This document shows, piece by piece, positions 36,477 through 44,989 of a stretch of 64,000 bases of DNA. Source of the DNA: Pseudomonas fluorescens. Its GTDB lineage: Bacteria > Pseudomonadota > Gammaproteobacteria > Pseudomonadales > Pseudomonadaceae. The stretch spans positions 1 to 64,000 of the forward strand of contig NZ_JAGGOF010000032.1 in the NCBI RefSeq assembly GCF_018614775.1, written 5' to 3'. The stretch's first letter is position 1. Every line of letters begins with the position of its first letter. The position numbers and the translations under genes are program-made. The notes beneath the pieces were generated by a model. It was not told the origin of the DNA and did not search any database. It worked only from the letters and a program-made list of their open reading frames with translations.

Positions 36477-38120
36477 TCAAGCATCCAGCCAGACTTGCTC
36501 GGAGAACATGTAGCCCATGAAACCGCCCAGCGGGTTGGTGCCATAGCCTTTGACGCGCTGGTCGACGCCATCGATGTTGCTGATGAACACCGGGATGCCG
36601 ATGCCGGCGTGGTCATGCACCAGGGTTTGCATGTCCGCGTACATCTTGCCGCGCTTGGCCTCGTCGGTTTCACCCCGCGCCTGCACCAGCAACTGGTCGA
36701 ACTGCGGGTTCTTCCAGGCGGATTCGTTCCAGGGCGCGGTCGACTGGAAGAACTGCGAGAAGATCATGTCGGCGTTCGGTCGCGGGTTGATGTTGCCGAA
36801 GCTCAGCGGGTGCTTGGCCCAGTGGTTGGACCAGTAGCCGTCGCTCGGCAGGCGGTTGACGTTGAGCTTGAGCCCGGCCTCCTTGGCCGATTGTTGCAGC
36901 AGCACCGCGACATCCACCGAACCGGTGGCGGCCGGCGAGCACATCAGCGGCATGCTGATGCTTTCCATCCCGGCTTTCTTCAGCAGGAAACGGGCCTTTT
37001 CCGGGTCGTAGGTCCGTTGCGGCAGGTCGGCATTGTAGAAACGCGCACCGGGGGCAATCGGGTGGTCGTTGCCGACCCGGGCGAAGCCACGGAAGATTGC
37101 CGACTTCACCTGTTCCCGGTCCAGCAGCAGCTTCATGGCCTCGGTAAATTCCGCGCTCTGGCCGGGCATCTGGTCCTGGCGGATGATCAGGTCGGTGTAG
37201 TTGCCCGACGGCGAGTCCACGACCCGATGCCTGGCGCTGTCCTTGATGCGGGTGGTCGAGCGCGGGTTCACTTCGTTGATGATTTGCATATCGCCCGAGA
37301 GCAGTGCATTGACCCGTGACGGCTCGTCGCCGATGCCGATGAACTCGATCTCGTCCAGGTACGGCAGGCCCGGCTTCCAGTAGTTGGGATTGCGTACCCC
37401 GATCGAACGGACGCCCGGCTTGAACTCCTTGACCTTGAACGGCCCGGTGCCGATGCCCTGGCTGAAGTCACTGGTGCCTTCGGGCACGATCAGCAGGTGG
37501 GAAATGGCAAGGATCGACGGCAGTTCAGCGTTCGGGCCGCTCAGGCGTATCTGCACCTCATGGGTGCCGTTGGCCTTGACCTCGTCGAACTGCCCCGCCA
37601 GCGGCAAGACCTTGGACCCGGTGATCGGGTCCTTATGGCGCAGCAGCGAGAACACCACGTCGGCGGCTGTCAGCGCCTTGCCGTTGTGGAACGTGACTTC
37701 CTTGCGCAGGGTAATCACCCAGAGCGTCGCGTCGGTGGTGTCGATGCGCTCGGCCAGTTCCAGTTGCGGCACCATGTGGCTGTCGAAACGGGTCAGGCCG
37801 TTGTAGAACATGTAATGACGCACGTAGTCGGTGGACGACGAGCCCTTGGCCGGGTCCAGGGTGTCGGCGGTGGAGCTGGAGATACCGGCGACGCGGATGC
37901 GCCCGCCAGGCTTGCCTTTGCCGGGGCTGGCCTCTTCATCGGCGAACAACTTGCCGGCGGCGCCGAACAGGCTGCCGGCGCCCGCTGCTGCCACGCCCGC
38001 CACCCCGAGCATTTGCAAGGCATGGCGGCGGGACATGCCGCGGTTGAGCCCTTCGAAAACACGCAGACTTTCTGTACCGGTGACCAACTGGTCTTTGATG
38101 CCGTTTTTATCGTCACTCAT
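36477..38120 (-). CDS. periplasmic substrate-binding protein (SBP_bac_5) with Tat-type signal
   Basis: A 547-residue binding protein of the DppA/OppA class. After an unusual N-terminal extension of about 28 residues there is a twin-arginine motif (SRRHALQ at 30-36) and a hydrophobic Ala/Gly segment, suggesting Tat rather than Sec export. The mature part has LDPAKGSSSTDYVRHYMFYNGLTR, FHNGKALTAADVVFSL and further family landmarks. It supplies ligand specificity for the importer; peptides, opines or glycated amino compounds are plausible ligands. Confidence 0.9.
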   Translation of the reverse strand: MSDDKNGIKDQLVTGTESLRVFEGLNRGMSRRHALQMLGVAGVAAAGAGSLFGAAGKLFADEEASPGKGKPGGRIRVAGISSSTADTLDPAKGSSSTDYVRHYMFYNGLTRFDSHMVPQLELAERIDTTDATLWVITLRKEVTFHNGKALTAADVVFSLLRHKDPITGSKVLPLAGQFDEVKANGTHEVQIRLSGPNAELPSILAISHLLIVPEGTSDFSQGIGTGPFKVKEFKPGVRSIGVRNPNYWKPGLPYLDEIEFIGIGDEPSRVNALLSGDMQIINEVNPRSTTRIKDSARHRVVDSPSGNYTDLIIRQDQMPGQSAEFTEAMKLLLDREQVKSAIFRGFARVGNDHPIAPGARFYNADLPQRTYDPEKARFLLKKAGMESISMPLMCSPAATGSVDVAVLLQQSAKEAGLKLNVNRLPSDGYWSNHWAKHPLSFGNINPRPNADMIFSQFFQSTAPWNESAWKNPQFDQLLVQARGETDEAKRGKMYADMQTLVHDHAGIGIPVFISNIDGVDQRVKGYGTNPLGGFMGYMFSEQVWLDA

Positions 38121-38205
38121 GTCTGTTCTACCTTTCGGAAAATGGTTGGGCTCGATTGCGCACGGTTAACGCAACGGGTTGAAACGCCAAACAACTTCAT
38201 GAAAC

Positions 38206-39480
38206 TCAGTGCAGGTAATCCTGCAGGCGGTAGTACGCACCCACCAGCGGCAGGAACCAGGGCTTGCCGAAGTGCCCGGGAATGGCCGGCCAGTCGAGTT
38301 CGCGCCAGGGGTTGGCCTCGACCTTGCCCGCCATGACCTCGGCCATGACCTGGCCCATGTGCACCGACATCTGCACGCCATGGCCGCTGTAGCCCATGGA
38401 GTGGAAAACCCCGCCATGCTGGCCGGCCCGGGGTAAACGATCGGACGTCATGTCCACCAGGCCGCCCCAGCAATAATCGATTCTGGTGTTCGCCAACTGC
38501 GGGAACATCTGCACCATCGCCGCTTGCAGCACCTTGCCGCTCTTGGCGTCGGAAACGCTGTCGGACATGGCAAACCGCGCACGGCCGCCAAACAGCAGGC
38601 GGTTGTCCGGGGTCAGTCGGAAGTAATTACCGATCATCCGGCTGGTGACGTAGGAGCGCCGAGCCGGCAGCAAGCTGTCGATCAAGGCGTCCGGCAATAC
38701 TTCGGTGGCCACCACGAAGCTGCCCACCGGCACGATCCGCCGCCGATACCAGCCCAGGTCGCCCTGCTGGCTTGCACCGGTCGCCAGCAGCACTTGCGAG
38801 GCGTGCAGCGTGCCTTTGCTGGTGTTGACCTGATAGCCGCCCGCGCTGGCCTTCCAGTCTTTTACCGTGGTGCCCTGGAAGATCAACGCGCCGTGACGCG
38901 CCGCCGCCTCGGCCAAGCCGACGCCGAAGCGCCCGACGTGCATCTGCACACCATTGCGCTGCAGCAGGCCGCCGTGGAACTGGCTGGAATTGACTTCCGT
39001 CCGGGTCTCTTGGGCCGACAGCAGCTCCACCTGTGCATCGACCTCCTTGCGGATCAGCTCACAGGTGCGCGCCAACCCTTCGTAGTGCATCGGCTTGGCG
39101 GCCAGCTTGAGCTTGCCGTTGCGCTTGAGGTCGCAGGCAATCCCCTCCTGCTCCACCAGCGCGACGACGCTCTGCACGGCGCTTTCGTAGGCCTGGTAAT
39201 AAGCTCGCGCTTTATCGGCGCCAAGGCTGGCGGTAAGGGCCACGTAGTCCTGGGCGACACCCGTGCTGCAATGCCCGCCATTGCGCCCCGATGCCTCGCC
39301 AAGCACCCGTCCCGCTTCCAGCACCGCCACGCTGGCGCCCTTCAAAGCCAGGGCGCGGGCCGCCGCCAGGCCGGTAAAACCGCCACCGACGATGGCGACA
39401 TCGACCTGCCCGGGCAACCCGCCAAGCTGGGCACCGGTGAAGGCCGGTGCGGTATCGAGCCAATAGGACTCACTGCCCAT
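38206..39480 (-). CDS. FAD-dependent amine oxidoreductase (DAO, PuuB-like)
   Basis: A 424-residue flavoprotein with the FAD motif VDVAIVGGGFTGLAAARALALKG at about residues 26-48, GRNGGHCSTG, and the C-terminal GYSGHGVQMSVHMG. This is the pattern of gamma-glutamylputrescine oxidase and related DAO enzymes that oxidise secondary or primary amines to aldehydes. It lies between the binding-protein gene and the dehalogenase gene in the leftward operon. The aldehyde it would form could be taken by the divergent aldehyde dehydrogenase at 40810. Confidence 0.92.
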   Translation of the reverse strand: MGSESYWLDTAPAFTGAQLGGLPGQVDVAIVGGGFTGLAAARALALKGASVAVLEAGRVLGEASGRNGGHCSTGVAQDYVALTASLGADKARAYYQAYESAVQSVVALVEQEGIACDLKRNGKLKLAAKPMHYEGLARTCELIRKEVDAQVELLSAQETRTEVNSSQFHGGLLQRNGVQMHVGRFGVGLAEAAARHGALIFQGTTVKDWKASAGGYQVNTSKGTLHASQVLLATGASQQGDLGWYRRRIVPVGSFVVATEVLPDALIDSLLPARRSYVTSRMIGNYFRLTPDNRLLFGGRARFAMSDSVSDAKSGKVLQAAMVQMFPQLANTRIDYCWGGLVDMTSDRLPRAGQHGGVFHSMGYSGHGVQMSVHMGQVMAEVMAGKVEANPWRELDWPAIPGHFGKPWFLPLVGAYYRLQDYLH

Positions 39481-39516
39481 GTCTAACCCCTTTCACCTTG
39501 AAGAGTGCGCCCGGAC

Positions 39517-40185
39517 TCAGAGCCCGACCAAACCAGCCAAGCCGCCGATATCCGGGATCTGGTGGTAGCCATAGATGGCATTGGCCGGCTGCTCGTGACC
39601 CCGGGCGACGAAGGCCTTGTTCTTGATTTTCATGTCGTGGGCCGACATCAGGTCGTAACGGAAGCTCGACGACACATGCAGCACGTCCTCCGGCCCGCAG
39701 CCGAGGTTATCGAGCATGAATTCGAAAGCGGCCAGGCGCGGTTTGTAGGCCTGGGCCTGCTGGGCAGTGAAGACTTTATGGAACGGCGCGCCGAGCTTGT
39801 CGACGTTGGACATGATCTGCTCGTCCATCGCGTTGGAAAAAATCACCAGGGGGATCTTGTCGGCAATTTTCGACAGGCCTGCCGGTACGTCGGCGTGGGG
39901 GCCCCAGGTTGGAACGGCGTCGTAATAGAGCTGGCCTTCGCCGCGGTATTCGACACCCCAGCGCTTGCAGACCCGCATCAGCGACGTCTTGATGATTTCA
40001 TCATAGGGCCGCCAGTCACCCATCACCTGGTCCAGGCGATAAGCGGAGAAGTCCTTGACAAACTGGTCCATCTGCCCGGCGTCGACACGATCGGCGAACA
40101 GCTCGCGCGTCATGGTGCCCATCTGGAAATTGGTCAGCGTGCCGTAGCAGTCGAAGGTGATGTACTTGGGACGAAGAAAGCTCAT
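39517..40185 (-). CDS. haloacid dehalogenase, type II
   Basis: A 222-residue HAD hydrolase of the L-2-haloacid dehalogenase group. Motif I is ITFDCYGTLTNF with nucleophile Asp12, then VIFSNAMDEQI (motif II), YKPRLAAFEF with the motif III Lys, and HVSSSFRYDLMSAHDM (motif IV). The FDCYGTL signature separates it from phosphatase HADs. The ATG at 40185 has the family N-terminus; the frame extends 24 codons up without support. It is the first gene of the leftward catabolic operon. A real halogenated substrate is not proven; many homologues act on other 2-substituted acids. Confidence 0.88.
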   Translation of the reverse strand: MSFLRPKYITFDCYGTLTNFQMGTMTRELFADRVDAGQMDQFVKDFSAYRLDQVMGDWRPYDEIIKTSLMRVCKRWGVEYRGEGQLYYDAVPTWGPHADVPAGLSKIADKIPLVIFSNAMDEQIMSNVDKLGAPFHKVFTAQQAQAYKPRLAAFEFMLDNLGCGPEDVLHVSSSFRYDLMSAHDMKIKNKAFVARGHEQPANAIYGYHQIPDIGGLAGLVGL

Positions 40186-40809
40186 GAGTGCGGTCCTGAT
40201 CGTAGTTGAAGGCATGACGTGGCAAACATTGATGCCGCTCGTGAAGCACCGCTGCAACGCTGCATCACGTTTTCATTACAACACCATGAGACCGTGGATA
40301 AATCGTTAAAAATACCGACCGCTTGGTACAAACCACCGTTTTGCGGCACTCGCTCAGCAGACTTTGCGGGACGCTCCAGGCGTGGGCGCTGCGCCCGTGT
40401 TCCTGGGGTTTGCGGGCAGTTATGGTGCGCCGGACAGGGCTATGGGGAGGTGTTTGCGGCAGAATCTATGCCCTAATGGGGTAGCTTCAGCTTTTGTGTT
40501 GAATGGGCCGACGTCTTCGCGAGCAAGCTCGCTCCCACAAGGTTCGGCGTGCACACCGAATGTGTGATTCGAGCAAAAATCCTGTGGGAGCGAGCCTGCT
40601 CGCGATGGCGGCGTCATGGCCCAGTTGATCAGCACCGTGAGACCTGCGCCGCTACGTTTGCAAAGTCGGCCCGGCATATACAGCAGATTCTCCTTTACCA
40701 GGCGCAACAACGGCACACGTCAACGAGATGCCTTTGATAATTTATTGAACAGAAACGGCATCAGGAACTGCTGCCGGCCATCGCATCACGCTGCATGGGA
40801 GCCCGTTGG
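40186..40809. promoter_or_regulatory. 624-bp divergent regulatory region with a REP dyad
   Basis: It lies between the leftward operon head (40185) and the rightward aldehyde dehydrogenase (40810). It carries a REP dyad at 40510-40613 and no coding-like frame. The promoters of both units must be here; the AT-rich stretch around 40265-40330 is the likelier location for the leftward one. Confidence 0.55.
40510..40613. repeat. REP dyad
   Basis: CGTCTTCGCGAGCAAGCTCG with CTCCCACAAGG (40511-40541) faces CTGTGGGAGCGAGCCTGCTC with GCGATGGCGG (40582-40611). Confidence 0.85.
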
Positions 40810-42258
40810 ATGACCACCCAAACTTCAAATAGCCCGCTGACCTATGGGCAGTTCTATATCAATGGCGACTGGTCGTTTCCAGCGCATCCGGCGACGCTGC
40901 CGGTGGTCAACCCGGCCACCGAGGAGGTGGTCGCCGAGGTCGCCCGAGGCTCCAGCGAGGATGTCGACCGGGCGGTAGCCGCGGCGCGTGCAGCGTTTGC
41001 GGGTTGGTCCGCCACCCCGGTAGATGTTCGCGTCTCGATCCTTGGAAAAATCCATGAGCTGATCCTTGAACGCAAAGAGCAACTGGCCCAGGCGCTCTCG
41101 CTGGAAATGGGCGCGGCCATCGGTTTTGCCCGGGCCATGCAAGTGCCGCTGGCCGCCGAACACGTGCGGGTGGCCCGTGACCTGCTGTCCACCTATGCGT
41201 TTCGCAAGGTCGAGAACGGCACCGCCATCGACCGCGAACCCATCGGCGTCTGCGGCCTTATCACGCCCTGGAACTGGCCGCTGTATCAGATCACCGCCAA
41301 AGTCGCCCCGGCGATTGCCGCCGGCTGCACGGTGGTGCTCAAGCCCAGCGAACTGTCACCGCTGAGCGCCCTGCTCTTCGCGCAACTGGTGCATGACGCA
41401 GGCCTGCCTGCGGGCGTCTTCAACCTGGTGAACGGCAGCGGCGCCGACGTCGGCGCGGCCATGGCGGCGCATCACGATATCGACATGATTTCCATCACCG
41501 GCTCGAACCGTGCGGGCGCGCTGGTGGCCCAGGCCGCCGCCCCGACGGTGAAACGTGTCACCCAGGAATTGGGGGGGAAGTCGCCGAACGTGCTGCTGCC
41601 CGACGCCGACTTCGCCAAGGCCGTGCCGCTGGGCGTGATGTCGGCGTTCCGCAACGTTGGCCAATCGTGCAGCGCGCCGACCCGGATGATCGTGCCGCGC
41701 AACCGCCTGGCTGAAGTCGAAGCGCTGGCCGCCGCAACGGCCAACGCGATCATTGTCGGCGACCCGCAATCAGAGGAAACCGTACTCGGTCCCATCGCTA
41801 ACGAAGCCCAGTTCATCCGGGTGCAGGCGATGATTGAAGCGGGCCTGGCTGAAGGCGCGAAACGGGTGTGCGGCGGCCCCGGGCGGGTGCAGGGCTTTGC
41901 CAAGGGCTTCTACACCCAACCAACGGTTTTCTCGAACGTGGACAGCGCCATGCGCATCGCCCAGGAAGAAATCTTCGGGCCGGTGCTGTGCCTTATCCCG
42001 TATGACACGGTGGAGGAAGCCATCGCCATCGCCAACGACACCGTCTATGGACTCAGCGCCCATGTGCAAGGACAGGACCTTGAGCTGGCGCGCAGCGTGG
42101 CGTCACGTATCCGCTCCGGTCAGGTGCTGTTGAACTACCCGGCGTGGAACCCGATGGCGCCGTTCGGTGGGTACAAGCGCTCTGGAAATGGGCGAGAGTA
42201 TGGCGTCCATGGGTTCGAGGAATACCTGGAGACCAAGGCAATTATCGGGTTTGGTTGA
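40810..42258 (+). CDS. aldehyde dehydrogenase family protein
   Basis: A 482-residue NAD-dependent aldehyde dehydrogenase. Landmarks are ITPWNWPLYQITAKVAPA, catalytic Glu253 (TQELGGKSPN), nucleophile Cys287 (FRNVGQSCSAP) and EEIFGPVLCLIPYD. It belongs to the broad Aldedh family, closest by eye to the ALDH groups that oxidise amine-derived aldehydes. The ATG at 40810 has GGGAG 9 nt upstream, better than the ATG at 40795. It is divergent from the operon carrying the DAO-type oxidoreductase, which would produce its aldehyde. Confidence 0.92.
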   Translation: MTTQTSNSPLTYGQFYINGDWSFPAHPATLPVVNPATEEVVAEVARGSSEDVDRAVAAARAAFAGWSATPVDVRVSILGKIHELILERKEQLAQALSLEMGAAIGFARAMQVPLAAEHVRVARDLLSTYAFRKVENGTAIDREPIGVCGLITPWNWPLYQITAKVAPAIAAGCTVVLKPSELSPLSALLFAQLVHDAGLPAGVFNLVNGSGADVGAAMAAHHDIDMISITGSNRAGALVAQAAAPTVKRVTQELGGKSPNVLLPDADFAKAVPLGVMSAFRNVGQSCSAPTRMIVPRNRLAEVEALAAATANAIIVGDPQSEETVLGPIANEAQFIRVQAMIEAGLAEGAKRVCGGPGRVQGFAKGFYTQPTVFSNVDSAMRIAQEEIFGPVLCLIPYDTVEEAIAIANDTVYGLSAHVQGQDLELARSVASRIRSGQVLLNYPAWNPMAPFGGYKRSGNGREYGVHGFEEYLETKAIIGFG

Positions 42259-42263
42259 TCGCC

Positions 42264-42653
42264 CTACTCGGACCGATCCGTGCCTTCACGGTCACCTTCG
42301 TACTGTTTCATGTGCGCGAACGGCGGCAACCAGCCCTCGCGCCGACGGGTCCAGCACTCGTACGTGGGTATCAGTTGGTCCGGGGCATCCAGGGAACCCA
42401 GGTGCACTTCAATTTCGTCACCGCTGCGGGTGAACACCGACGAGCCGCAACGGGGGCAGAAAAAGCGTCCGGCGTAGTCCCGGGTTTCGCCCTCGATGAT
42501 GACGGCAGTCTCGGGGAACATGGCCGCCGCAAAGAACAGCGCGCCGTGGTGTTTGCGACAATCGAGGCAGTGGCAAAGGCCGACCCGATAGGGGCGCCCC
42601 GAGGCTTCGATGCGCACGTTGCCGCACAGGCATCCGCCGGTGAATCGGTCCAT
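42264..42653 (-). CDS. GFA-family (glutathione-dependent formaldehyde-activating) zinc protein
   Basis: A 129-residue zinc protein. Ligand cysteines are visible: Cys8, Cys10 (GCLCG), Cys27, Cys29, Cys32 (CHCLDC) and Cys66, Cys69 (CPRCG). The GFA/Mss4-like fold family includes formaldehyde-activating enzymes but most members are of unknown function. It is convergent with the aldehyde dehydrogenase (stops 6 bp apart). The start at 42653 has GAGGAG upstream. Confidence 0.9.
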   Translation of the reverse strand: MDRFTGGCLCGNVRIEASGRPYRVGLCHCLDCRKHHGALFFAAAMFPETAVIIEGETRDYAGRFFCPRCGSSVFTRSGDEIEVHLGSLDAPDQLIPTYECWTRRREGWLPPFAHMKQYEGDREGTDRSE

Positions 42654-42721
42654 GGTGTGTCTCCTCGCGGTCAAGGTGGTCGACTTACCGCTTCGACCGC
42701 CCTGCCCAGCCTTGGTTTAGT

Positions 42722-43465
42722 TCATCCATGGCCCGCCATCGGCACCGCCATCAGCAATATCGCGGTCCCATGGGTCGCGATTGACGCTACCACCCCGTAG
42801 CGCATGCGCACCAACCCGCAGGCCAGCCCTTCAATCAACGTGAAGAGCAAGACCGGCCAGCCGAGTTGAGTCACGCTCAACGCGAGAAACCCATGGCACG
42901 CCGCGAATGTCACGCCGCTGATCAGCGCCGCTCGCAAAGCGCTGACATGCCGTTCGAGATGGCCCTGGAGGAAGCCGCGCAACAACACTTCTTCCAGCGT
43001 ATTGGCGCCATAGGCCAGCACCACCATGCCTGGCAACCATGTCCAATAGCCTGGCAATGTCGTCGCATCAACCGCTTGATGAAGCCGCAGCGGCAGACCG
43101 ATCACGCAGCCCACGGCAACGCCCACGGCCAGGCCTGCCAGCCGATTGCCCTTGGACCAGACCACCAGTTGCCACAAGTCTGGCAAAAAGCGGGCGCTCA
43201 GCGCGACCAGTACCAGCGACGATACACCCAGCATGGCCAGCACGAACGGGTTGGCGAAAAAGCCGATCTGCAAATCGCTGTCGAGGGACCACAGGCGCAG
43301 GGGCGTCATCACGTCGCGCATCAGCACGAAGGCCATCACCAGAATCAGGATACGCATGCCCGTCTGGGTCTTCGGCGTCAGACCGAACCAGAGGCCGAAG
43401 AGCACCAGGCCCGGTGTCAGATACAGGGCGTAGTCAAGCAGTGACATGAATCCTTGGGCGATCAT
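42722..43465 (-). CDS. CPBP-family intramembrane metalloprotease
   Basis: A 247-residue integral membrane protein with about 7 hydrophobic segments. The CAAX-protease/bacteriocin-processing (CPBP, Abi) motifs are seen: EExxxR as Glu158, Glu159, Arg163 (TLEEVLLRGF) and His191 in FAACHGFLAL. Such proteins process membrane-bound peptides or confer bacteriocin self-protection. Start 43465 has CAGGGAAG upstream; ATG 43447 is the alternative. No peptide substrate gene is seen nearby. Confidence 0.88.
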   Translation of the reverse strand: MIAQGFMSLLDYALYLTPGLVLFGLWFGLTPKTQTGMRILILVMAFVLMRDVMTPLRLWSLDSDLQIGFFANPFVLAMLGVSSLVLVALSARFLPDLWQLVVWSKGNRLAGLAVGVAVGCVIGLPLRLHQAVDATTLPGYWTWLPGMVVLAYGANTLEEVLLRGFLQGHLERHVSALRAALISGVTFAACHGFLALSVTQLGWPVLLFTLIEGLACGLVRMRYGVVASIATHGTAILLMAVPMAGHG

Positions 43466-43505
43466 TGGGCTTCCCTGGTTTGTAAATGGATGCGATCAGT
43501 GTTCA

Positions 43506-44429
43506 TCAATCATGCCGATCGACAACGGGTGCATGCAACGCCATCAGCGCCACGACCCAGTCAATGAACACCCGTAACTTGGCGCTGATGTGCCGGTTCG
43601 GCGGATAGGCCAGGTAGAGCGGCATCGGGTCTATGCGCCAGTCTTCGAACAAGGGCACGAGGCTGCCTTGCGTCTCGTATGGCCTGGACATGTACCGGGG
43701 CAGCCAAAGCACGCCCAGCCCCGCCAGGCCAGCCGCAATATAAGCGTTGCCATCGTCGACGGCCAGTGCGTAGCGGCCCTTGACCTGCAGACGTTCGCCC
43801 TGGTGATGCATCGCATAAGGCATGGGTTTGCGCGTGCGTGCCCACAAGAAACCGACAACACGGTGATGGGTGTCTTCCAGCGCCTGGGGATGGTCCGGGG
43901 TGCCGTGGCGCGCCAGGTAGCTCGGCGCCGCATAGATGCCCAGGGCCAGGTCGCCGATGCGCCGGGCGATGAGTGACTGATCCGTCAGCTCGCCGCCGCG
44001 CACCACGCAGTCGACGTTTTCATCAAGGATGTCGACGATGCGATCACTGACGCCCAGGTCGATCTGAATGTCCGGGTAGCGCTCATAAAACGCCGGCAAT
44101 GCCGGCACCAGGATCATCGCGGCCAGCGGGCTCGGCACGTCCACCCGCAGCCGCCCCCGGGGCAGCGTTTGTGCGCCGGCAAGGCTGGTCTCGGCATCGT
44201 CCATGTCCGCCAGCAGACGAATCACCCGTTCGTAATAGACCGCGCCGTCGGCGGTGACGTTGACCTTGCGCGTGGTGCGGTTGAGCAACCTGACCCGCAA
44301 GCGTGCCTCGAGCTGCTGGACCAGCTGGGTCACGGTGGTCTTGCTCATGTGCAGCGTTTCGGCCGCCTTGGTGAAGCTGCCCGCCTCTACCACTCGCACA
44401 AACGCCTGCATCGCATCGAAACGGTCCAT
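43506..44429 (-). CDS. LysR-family transcriptional regulator (CrgA/AaeR-like)
   Basis: A 307-residue LysR regulator. HTH at about residues 5-60 (SFTKAAETLHMSKTTVTQLV), LLNRTTRKVNVT, then a substrate-binding domain (DIQIDLGVSDRIVDILDENVDCVVRGG). It is divergent from the RidA-like gene (start 44572; 142 bp between), which it probably controls. Confidence 0.93.
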   Translation of the reverse strand: MDRFDAMQAFVRVVEAGSFTKAAETLHMSKTTVTQLVQQLEARLRVRLLNRTTRKVNVTADGAVYYERVIRLLADMDDAETSLAGAQTLPRGRLRVDVPSPLAAMILVPALPAFYERYPDIQIDLGVSDRIVDILDENVDCVVRGGELTDQSLIARRIGDLALGIYAAPSYLARHGTPDHPQALEDTHHRVVGFLWARTRKPMPYAMHHQGERLQVKGRYALAVDDGNAYIAAGLAGLGVLWLPRYMSRPYETQGSLVPLFEDWRIDPMPLYLAYPPNRHISAKLRVFIDWVVALMALHAPVVDRHD

Positions 44430-44571
44430 TGCGGCCTCGGGTACTCATCGGATTGTTTGGGTTTCACAAACAGTGATCGCCAAGGTTGCGCGTTTATCGC
44501 CCAGGCACAAGCCCCTAGAGTGTGGTCATCGTTGATTCCGGGTCGATCTTGACCCGTTGATGGAGCTACCT

Positions 44572-44964
44572 ATGAGATCCCGTGACGTTGTTTTCCCCGC
44601 TGGACGCCAGGCGCTTTATGAGCGCAATCGCTATTCGCCGGCCATTCGGTCCAATGGTTTCCTGTTCGTGTCCGGGCAGGTGGGCAGCACCGAGGATGGC
44701 TCGCCGGAGCCGGGGCTGGAGGCCCAGGTACGGTTGGCGTTCAATAATCTGGAAGCGATTCTTGCCGCTGCCGGTTGCAGCTTCGATGATGTGGTGGATG
44801 TCACCCTTTTCATCGTCGACCCTGAATCGAATTTCGAAACCATCTGGAAAGTGATACCCGAATTCTGGGGCGATGCGCCGCACCCAACCCTGACGGGGGT
44901 GGGTGTGACGTGGTTGTATGGGTTTCAGTTCGAGATCAAGGTGATCGCCCGGCTGCCGGAGTGA
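44572..44964 (+). CDS. RidA/YjgF-family protein, non-canonical
   Basis: A 130-residue small protein of the Rid superfamily. N-terminal YERNRYSPAIRSNGFLFVSGQVG and the middle NLEAILAAAGCSFDDVVDVTLFIVD are characteristic. The position of the catalytic arginine of true RidA (P-x-R-S/T in the C-terminal strand) reads PTLTGVGV, so Arg is replaced and imine deaminase activity is doubtful. The start at 44572 has GGAG 7 nt upstream. It is divergent from a LysR gene. Confidence 0.88.
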   Translation: MRSRDVVFPAGRQALYERNRYSPAIRSNGFLFVSGQVGSTEDGSPEPGLEAQVRLAFNNLEAILAAAGCSFDDVVDVTLFIVDPESNFETIWKVIPEFWGDAPHPTLTGVGVTWLYGFQFEIKVIARLPE

Positions 44965-44989
44965 TCAGCTGATTCATGGGTGTTGACTG

